Below are positions 1 to 5,100 of a DNA stretch of 6,533 bases, piece after piece. The notes below the pieces were generated by a model, which was given only the letters and a program-made list of their open reading frames with translations, had not been told where the DNA came from and did no database searches. Positions within the stretch are counted from its first letter, which is position 1. Every line of letters starts with the position of its first letter. Made by a program: the position numbers and the translations under genes. Source of the DNA: Streptosporangiaceae bacterium (GTDB taxonomy: Bacteria > Actinomycetota > Actinomycetes > Streptosporangiales > Streptosporangiaceae); the NCBI GenBank assembly GCA_030045295.1, contig JASIGD010000292.1:1-6533 (forward strand), read 5' to 3'.

Positions 1-38
1 CGTTCGCGCGCGGCGCGCCGCTCGGCTTTGGTGGCCAT
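1..38 (-). CDS. Start of a minus-strand gene running off the left edge (tentative)
   Basis: Read on the minus strand from 38, an ATG opens a frame giving MATKAERRAARER before the window ends. The basic, Ala/Arg-rich opening looks like a genuine N-terminus of a small actinobacterial protein, and the frame is open to the edge. Only 12 complete codons are visible, no strong Shine-Dalgarno sequence precedes the ATG (the bases upstream read CCGGGTC), and the frame remains open upstream. The start is therefore a guess and no function can be assigned. It could equally be a chance frame. Confidence 0.33.
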   Translation of the reverse strand, partial: MATKAERRAARE

Positions 39-252
39 GACCCGGACGGTACCGTGTTTCAACAGGCCGATCCTCGGCCAGGGCTCACCAGCCGATGTCG
101 CGCGATGGCTGAGATCAGCAATCGTCACGCTGCGCGACTCTTGCTCCAGAGGCTTAGCGAACCGAGCGATTCGGCACGTCCGACAGCGTGTATGGCCGGA
201 CGGAGAAGAGAGCGCAGATCTTTAGTTACTGAGCATTGTCCTGCGCGCCGCG
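39..252. other. Stretch without a supported gene
   Basis: No frame on either strand in this stretch gives a recognisable protein. The overlapping plus-strand frames here are Arg/Ala-rich and look like chance GC-rich frames. A locally AT-richer patch at about 215-240 stands out against the surroundings and might be promoter sequence for the leftward gene, but I see no convincing -35/-10 pair. No tRNA or terminator was recognised. Confidence 0.4.
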
Positions 253-614
253 CTACCTAAATGTGTTCGGCCATGTTGGCAGGGGCCTGGCCGACTGCGG
301 TGGGTGGGATGGTCCCGCCTCGTGGCGGGGGCGCGGGTTCGCGGCGATGATGGCTTGGACCTGGGCGGCCTGGTGTCTCAAGGGCCGGGCCGGCCGGCGA
401 GGAGGCCGCCTCGGCGATCAGCGTGCGGCCGTGGTGGATGCAGACCGAGCTGTCGCTGCCCCGTTCGACGGCCATCGGCGTGGCCAGCGGAGGTGGGCGG
501 CGCAGCGTGACTGTCACCGGGCCATCGAGGTGCCCGGCGATGCGTCCGCAGACGTAGCCGCCGTTGCCGCTGTCCAGCGCCGCAGAAGCGGGACGGGATG
601 ACCAGCGCGGGCAT
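253..614 (-). pseudogene. Frameshifted, truncated hotdog/thioesterase-like remnant
   Basis: Three consecutive minus-strand frames join into one protein-like sequence. From ATG 614 the first frame reads MPALVIPSRFCG. Near 578 the sense moves to another frame reading LDSGNGGYVCGRIAGHLDG, then VTLRRPPPLATPMAVERG, a serine-rich turn and HHGRTLIAEA. At about 361-375 it seems to shift again, into VQAIIAANPRPRHEA. The order 'IPSRFCG ... SGNGGYVCG ... VTLRRPPPL.TPM ... G..LIAEA' matches, from memory, the N-terminal half of actinobacterial thioesterase-superfamily (hotdog-like) proteins of roughly 200-250 residues. The C-terminal half is missing: stops occur at 259-257 and 255-253. No continuous frame of useful length covers it and the ATG has no well-spaced ribosome binding site. 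I infer a decayed gene fragment. Sequencing indels are the alternative for the shifts, though not for the missing C-terminus. The third segment is the least certain. Confidence 0.55.
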
Positions 615-833
615 CCTGGCCAGCTGCGGGGCGCGTGTCACCAGGTGGGTGACCGACGGGTCATCGCTTATCGGGACTGATCCTTTCCGGTACGGTCACC
701 GGCGAGCCCGGCGACCCGGTAGCGGTGACTTGTCGCCGCGCCTGAGCCGGGGTGCTGTCTGCCGGGCAGTTCGCCGCGGGTGGGGGGAGATGAGCGCGGG
801 CGCAGATCGCGTGATCGATCGCGGATGCGGGCC
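615..833. other. Intergenic stretch between remnant and dsrE-like gene
   Basis: No supported gene on either strand. The minus frame upstream of ATG 614 remains open for some distance (GTG at 641) but gives nothing recognisable. A perfect 8-bp inverted repeat, GGTGACCG at 648-655 and CGGTCACC at 693-700, encloses 37 bases. GATCGCG is directly repeated at 805-811 and 817-823, just past the end of the dsrE-like gene. Neither looks like a Rho-independent terminator, and no T-tract follows either on the minus strand. Confidence 0.4.
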
Positions 834-1199
834 TCAGTAGCTGAAGGTGGTCGCTGGCTCGTCGCCGATCCACTCCCACAGCTGGACGCTGCCGGCCAGT
901 TCCGCGTTGGGCAGCAGGCCGCCCTTGTCGAGCTGCTTGGCGTTGAAGCAGACCGGGCAGACCATGTACTTCCCGGCGGCTTTGTCGTACCGGGTGATCA
1001 GGTCCTGGAGCGGGGGGCAGCCGTCGCACGCGACGCCTGCCGCCACGCCGTCCAGCGCCAGCCGGACCGCTTCCTTGGCCTGGAACATCACGGTCGGCCG
1101 GCCTGATTCGGCAGCGCCGACCGCGACCAGGAACGCCACGGTCACCTTCTCCGGGTCTTCCAAACCGGTGCTGAGACTGATCACTGCCTTTCCTGGCAT
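834..1199 (-). CDS. DsrE-family protein with two CxxC motifs
   Basis: A 121-residue protein, close to the usual size for small single-domain DsrE/DsrF/TusD-like proteins. The N-terminus (KAVISLSTGLEDPEKV, residues 4-19) is the first strand and the substrate-loop region; a Rossmann-like hydrophobic core follows. CDGC lies at residues 58-61 and CPVC at 81-84. The C-terminus GSVQLWEWIGDEPATTFSY is characteristic of the actinobacterial subgroup. Family knowledge: DsrE-fold proteins relay sulfur through cysteine persulfides or act in redox chemistry in the cytoplasm. The four cysteines could serve that role or bind a metal, and the sequence does not decide. There is no signal peptide or membrane segment. 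The start at 1199 is favoured by GAAAGAGG seven bases upstream. It is transcribed divergently from the LuxR-type gene, suggesting shared control. The substrate is unknown. Confidence 0.88.
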   Translation of the reverse strand: MPGKAVISLSTGLEDPEKVTVAFLVAVGAAESGRPTVMFQAKEAVRLALDGVAAGVACDGCPPLQDLITRYDKAAGKYMVCPVCFNAKQLDKGGLLPNAELAGSVQLWEWIGDEPATTFSY

Positions 1200-1206
1200 G
1201 ACTGTG

Positions 1207-1214
1207 CCTCTTTC
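1207..1214 (-). promoter_or_regulatory. Ribosome binding site of the dsrE-like gene
   Basis: On the minus strand GAAAGAGG lies seven bases before the ATG at 1199-1197. This is a good purine-rich Shine-Dalgarno match with normal spacing and it fixes the start. Confidence 0.65.
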
Positions 1215-1335
1215 TCGTCAGGTGCGGTGGTGGTTGCTGCGAGTCCAGTGTGGGCAGCCGCGCGGCGCGGCGGCCATACGACGTTCGGCTTATGTCCGGG
1301 CCGCTGCCGCCGGGGTAACGTGGGATCACGCTGGG

Positions 1336-1343
1336 AAAGGGGA
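1336..1343 (+). promoter_or_regulatory. Ribosome binding site that sets the LuxR start
   Basis: AAAGGGGA ends four bases before ATG 1348. The reading frame is open far upstream (to 847) because of base composition. This site, together with the loss of protein-like sequence before 1348, decides the start. Confidence 0.65.
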
Positions 1344-1347
1344 CACG

Positions 1348-2091
1348 ATGACAGCCCCGTTGATGGTCAGCGAACTGGACGTGCGCACGCTGATGGGGAT
1401 CATCAGCGATGACCGCGGCGACCCTCCGGCCGCGGGCCTGCCGTGGTCGCTGCTGCGTGACCTGACCGACGTGGTCCGCTGCGATGCCGTGTCGTTCTTC
1501 GAGCTGGACAGCGGGCGCCAGGCGGACGGGTTCACGCAGGACATCCCGGCCTGGGACGGCGAGCAGGACGACGAACGGGTGTTCTGGGCGCACTATTGGG
1601 ACTGCGAGCCGTGCAGTTACCCGGACCGCAGCGGCGACCTGCGCAGCGTTACCAAGATCTCGGATTTCTATTCGGCCCGGCAGTGGCACGGCACCGGCAT
1701 GTACCGTGACTGCCTCTGCGGGGAGATCGAGCACGAGATGATGGTGTGCCTGCCCGCCGGGCCCGGGCGCAGTGTGCGGCTGATCTTCTTCCGCGGGGCC
1801 GGGGCGGATTTTTCCGAACGGGACCGCGGGCTGCTCGCGCTGCTGCGCCCGCACCTGCACCAGGCCTACCGGGCCGCCGAACGCCGCCGCCACGGCACCC
1901 CCGAGCTGACCCGGCGGCAGCGGGAACTGCTGCACCTGGTCGCCGACGGGTACACCAACGCCCAGATCGGCCGCCGTCTTGGCCTGGCGGAGGGAACCGT
2001 CCGCAAGCACCTGGAGAACATCTTCGCCAAGCTGCAGGTCTCCAGCCGCACCGCCGCGGTCATCAAGGCATTCCCGGACCACGTCGCGTAA
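1348..2091 (+). CDS. LuxR-family transcriptional regulator with N-terminal sensor-like domain
   Basis: A 247-residue protein. The C-terminal LuxR helix-turn-helix spans about residues 185-245: LTRRQRELLHLVADG opens it, TNAQIGRRLGLAEGTVRKHL (203-222) contains the turn and recognition helix, and NIFAKLQVSSRTAAV closes it. Residues 1-170 form an uncharacterised, probably GAF/autoinducer-domain-like sensing region, containing FWAHYWDCEPCSYPDR and a conserved-looking segment DFYSARQWHGTGMYRD. It has a CxxC (C86, C89), a CxC (C122, C124) and C134. There is no receiver domain with a phospho-accepting Asp that I can identify, so it is probably not a classical two-component response regulator. Family knowledge: such proteins bind DNA as dimers. 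It is divergent from the dsrE-like gene and 72 bp upstream of the cyclase-STAND gene, so either may be its target. The ligand is unknown. Sensing of redox state or metal through the cysteines is inference only. Confidence 0.9.
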   Translation: MTAPLMVSELDVRTLMGIISDDRGDPPAAGLPWSLLRDLTDVVRCDAVSFFELDSGRQADGFTQDIPAWDGEQDDERVFWAHYWDCEPCSYPDRSGDLRSVTKISDFYSARQWHGTGMYRDCLCGEIEHEMMVCLPAGPGRSVRLIFFRGAGADFSERDRGLLALLRPHLHQAYRAAERRRHGTPELTRRQRELLHLVADGYTNAQIGRRLGLAEGTVRKHLENIFAKLQVSSRTAAVIKAFPDHVA

Positions 2092-2127
2092 CGGCCGGCC
2101 CAGCGCCTGCGCCTGGCGGTTTGCGCA

Positions 2128-2148
2128 GCGTCCCGACGCGCGGGACGC
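2128..2148 (+). promoter_or_regulatory. Perfect 8-bp hairpin in the luxR-cyclase spacer
   Basis: GCGTCCCG (2128-2135) and CGGGACGC (2141-2148) are exact reverse complements around a five-base loop, ACGCG. After one mismatch two more pairs can form (2125-2126 with 2150-2151). The hairpin ends four bases before the ribosome binding site of the large gene. No T-run follows, so it is not a classical intrinsic terminator. It could be a weak terminator or attenuator, a processing signal or a modulator of ribosome access. A second 6-bp stem (2107-2112 with 2123-2128) shares one base with it. Confidence 0.5.
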
Positions 2149-2152
2149 CGCT

Positions 2153-2158
2153 GGGGAG
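2153..2158 (+). promoter_or_regulatory. Ribosome binding site of the cyclase-STAND gene
   Basis: GGGGAG lies five bases before ATG 2164. It supports this start, which places the first conserved cyclase segment about 18 residues into the protein, as expected for a domain at the very N-terminus. Confidence 0.65.
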
Positions 2159-2163
2159 CGAAT

Positions 2164-5100
2164 ATGGAAGTCGAGAAGCTACGGTCCACACCGGAGCAAC
2201 CGGGAACCGCAGAGGTCCGCGCGTTCCTCATCTGTGACATCCGGGGGTACTCGACCTTCACCAGCCAGCGCGGTGACGAGGCTGCGGCGCACCTGGCGAT
2301 GACCTTCGCGGGCCTGGCCCGGGACGCGGTAGTCGCGCGGGGCGGGCGGGTGATCGAGCTGCGCGGAGACGAGGCGTTCGCTGTGTTCAGTTCGGCCCGG
2401 CAGGCGGTGAGGGCCGGGCTGGAGATCTACCTGGCGTGCGCCGAGGAGTCCGCCGCCCATCCTGAGTTCCCGATACCGGTGGGTATAGGGATCGACTTTG
2501 GCGAGGCGGTGCCGGTCGAAGATGGCTATCGCGGGGCGGCGATCAACATGTCGGCTCGGCTCTGCTCGAAAGCCGCCGCCGGTCAGGTGCTCGTCACCAG
2601 GAACGTCGTCGACGCGGCCGGCGAGCTCGAAGGCATCTCGTTCGAGGACCTCGGTACGGTGCTGGTCAAGGGCTTCGAGGAACCGGTTGTGACCTATGAG
2701 CCGGTCGCGACCGCGCTGCGTGGTCAGCACGAAGCGGGACGCGAAGGACGCGTATCCGACGGCGCCCGCGGGTTCTTGCCGATCGAGCTGGACGAGCCCT
2801 TGCCGGTGGTGGGACGCGACGCCGAGATGGCCTGGCTCAGAGGGACATGGCGTCAGGTGCGGCGAGGTCACGGCAGGGTCATCCTGGTGACCGGCCCGGC
2901 CGGCATCGGCAAGACACGCTTGGCCGCCGCGTTCGCGTCTGTCGTGTACGCGGAGGGAGGCTCGGTGCGCTACGCGGGCGCCGGAGGAGCGGCAGGGGCC
3001 GAGACCCTGGCCGCCATCCGCGAGGCCCGGGCCACCTCGCTCCCGGGCCTCTGGGTCCTGGATGACCTGGACATATACCGGGACTGCGTGGCTTCGCTGG
3101 GTGCATCGCTGCAGGAGATCGAGTCGGGCCCGGCGCTGGTGCTCGGCCTGTTGAGCGACGCGGACGGCGATCCGGCCGTGGTACGCCTCGTCGGGGCGGT
3201 CGACGTGCACGGCGACGGCAGGCGCGAACTCGCTCCGCTTGACGAGCGTGGCGTGCGGGCGATCGCCCGGTCATACGTGATCGACGTCGCCGACCTGCCG
3301 GCCGAGCAGATCCTGCGCGCTTCTGGTGGTGTTCCCTCGCGCGTGCACGAGCTGGTGGCCGACTGGTCGCGCGACGAGGCTGCGCGCCGTCTGGCCGCTG
3401 CGGCGGAGTGGCTGGCGGCTGGGCGGAGCCGTCAGGCGGAGGGCCTGCGATTCGCCGACAACGTGATCGCCCTGAAGCTGCGCCGCATCTACGACACGGC
3501 TACGGGCGAGCAGCTTGCCGGCGTGTGCCCGTACAAGGGTCTCGGCACGTTCGAGGAGTCCGACGCCGCGTATTTCTTCGGGCGTGAGCAGCTCGTCGGT
3601 GAGCTCGCCGCGCGGTCGGTCGGCTTCGGTCTGCTCGGCGTGGTCGGTCCATCCGGGAGCGGCAAGTCCTCGCTCGTTCTCGCTGGCCTGCTCCCGTCGC
3701 TGGCGGCTGGGTTGCTGCCGGGCAGCGACCGCTGGGGTCATGCAGTTCTCCGGCCGGGCGCCACGCCGATGGCGGCACTGGATGACGCGCTGTCTGGCGC
3801 CGAGCGCGGCGAGCGGCTCGTCCTGGTCGTGGACCAGTTCGAGGAGGTGTTCACCACCACCGCGGATCCGCCGGAGCAGGAAGCCTTCATCAGGCGCCTG
3901 GTCGAGCTGGCCAGCGACCCCGCCGTGGCCGTGGTCGTGACGATCCGCGCCGATTACACCGGCCAGTGCGCGCCGTACCCCGAGTTCGCCGAGCTGCTCG
4001 CCGCCAACCTCGTGCTCGTCGGGCCGATGACCGGCGATCAGCTGCGGCGCGTCATCGAGCTGCCGGCGCGGCGCGTCGGCCTGCGGGTCGAGTCGGCCCT
4101 GGTGGACGCGCTCGTGACGGAGGTCAAGGACGAGCCGGGCGGGCTTCCGTTGCTGTCCACCGCACTCGTGCAGCTCTGGCAGGCGCGCTGCGACGGCTGG
4201 CTGCGCTATGACGCCTACCTTCGCGGCGGGGGCGTCCGCAGCGCTGTGGCACGCCTGGCCGAGTCGTCCTACGGGCAGCTGTCGCAGAGCGAGCGGGAAT
4301 CGGCCGTGATCGTCTTCGTCCGGCTGGTCGGGCAGGGTGAAGGCGACGCTGCCGTGCGGCGGCGCGTGCCGCTGTCGGAGTTCGATGTCGACCGGAACCC
4401 GGCGGTGGCGGCCGTGCTGTCCACGCTCACCCGAGACCGCCTGCTGACTCAGGACGAGGGCCTGGTCGAGATCGCTCACGAGGCGCTCATCCGCGAGTGG
4501 CCCAGGTTCGCGGACTGGCTCAGGGACGACGCGGCGGGGCAGGAGCTCCGCAGCCACCTGACCCAGGCGGCCAGGCAATGGTCCGGACGAGGGCGCGATC
4601 CCGGAGACCTGTACCGCGGTGCCCGGCTGTCGGCGGCGCTGGACTGGTCGCAGCGCCACGATCGCGCCCTGAACGCACTGGAGCGGGAGTTCCTCTCGGA
4701 AAGCCGCGTCGCGAGCGAGCGGCAGCTCGAACGACAGCGGCGGACCAACCGGCGGCTCCGCGGCCTGCTGACCGGAACGGCCGTGCTGCTCGTGCTGGCA
4801 CTCGTGGCAGGGCTGTTCGCGGTGCTCCAGCGGAACCACGCCCGGGCAGCGCAGCACTCCGCCGAGGCCACGGCGCTCAAGTCAGACGCGGAGCGCGTCG
4901 GGACGCTCGCGCAGACCGAGCCCAATCTTGACCTGTCCATGCTGCTCGCCGTAGCCGGCGTCAGGCTGGATAACATCCCGGAGACCCGCGGTGACCTGCT
5001 CGCCGCGCTCGAGCGCAGCCCGGCCGTGATCCGCGTGGTCCACCCGTCGGCCGGCGAGATCACCGCACTCGCCATCAGCCCCGACGGCCGGCTCATGGTC

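Larger units (their letters stand above)
1200..1347. promoter_or_regulatory. Divergent promoter region between dsrE-like and luxR-like genes
   Basis: This 148-bp spacer must carry the 5' ends of both divergent transcripts, unless transcription enters from further away. No convincing consensus -35/-10 pair is visible on either strand. A short inverted repeat, CGTG-GGAT-CACG at 1319-1330, sits just upstream of the LuxR ribosome binding site, where an operator for autoregulation would be plausible. Half-sites of only four bases are weak evidence. Confidence 0.45.

Noticed and set aside
236..601. Plus-strand frame of 121 codons
   Set aside because: Its translation is Arg/Ala/Gly-rich without motifs and lies opposite the hotdog-like remnant, which has recognisable sequence.
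801..833. Terminator for the dsrE-like gene built on the GATCGCG repeats
   Set aside because: The repeats are direct, not inverted. Only a 4-bp CGCG stem can form and no T-tract follows on the minus strand.
847..1347. N-terminal extension of the LuxR protein to an upstream start
   Set aside because: The upstream part is antisense to the DsrE gene and not protein-like. A good ribosome binding site and family-like N-terminus support 1348.
661..2082. Long minus-strand open frame (473 codons) covering the luxR-like gene
   Set aside because: It is antisense to a clear LuxR gene and overlaps the DsrE gene on the same strand in another frame. It has no domain-like sequence and is explained by third-position GC bias.
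2179..3210. Minus-strand open frame (343 codons) opposite the cyclase and first NTPase
   Set aside because: It is a codon-bias shadow of the large plus-strand gene with no recognisable motif.
3271..4857. Long minus-strand open frame (528 codons) opposite the nSTAND1 region
   Set aside because: The plus frame carries unmistakable nSTAND1 motifs throughout. The antisense translation is Gln/His/Arg-rich low-complexity shadow sequence.
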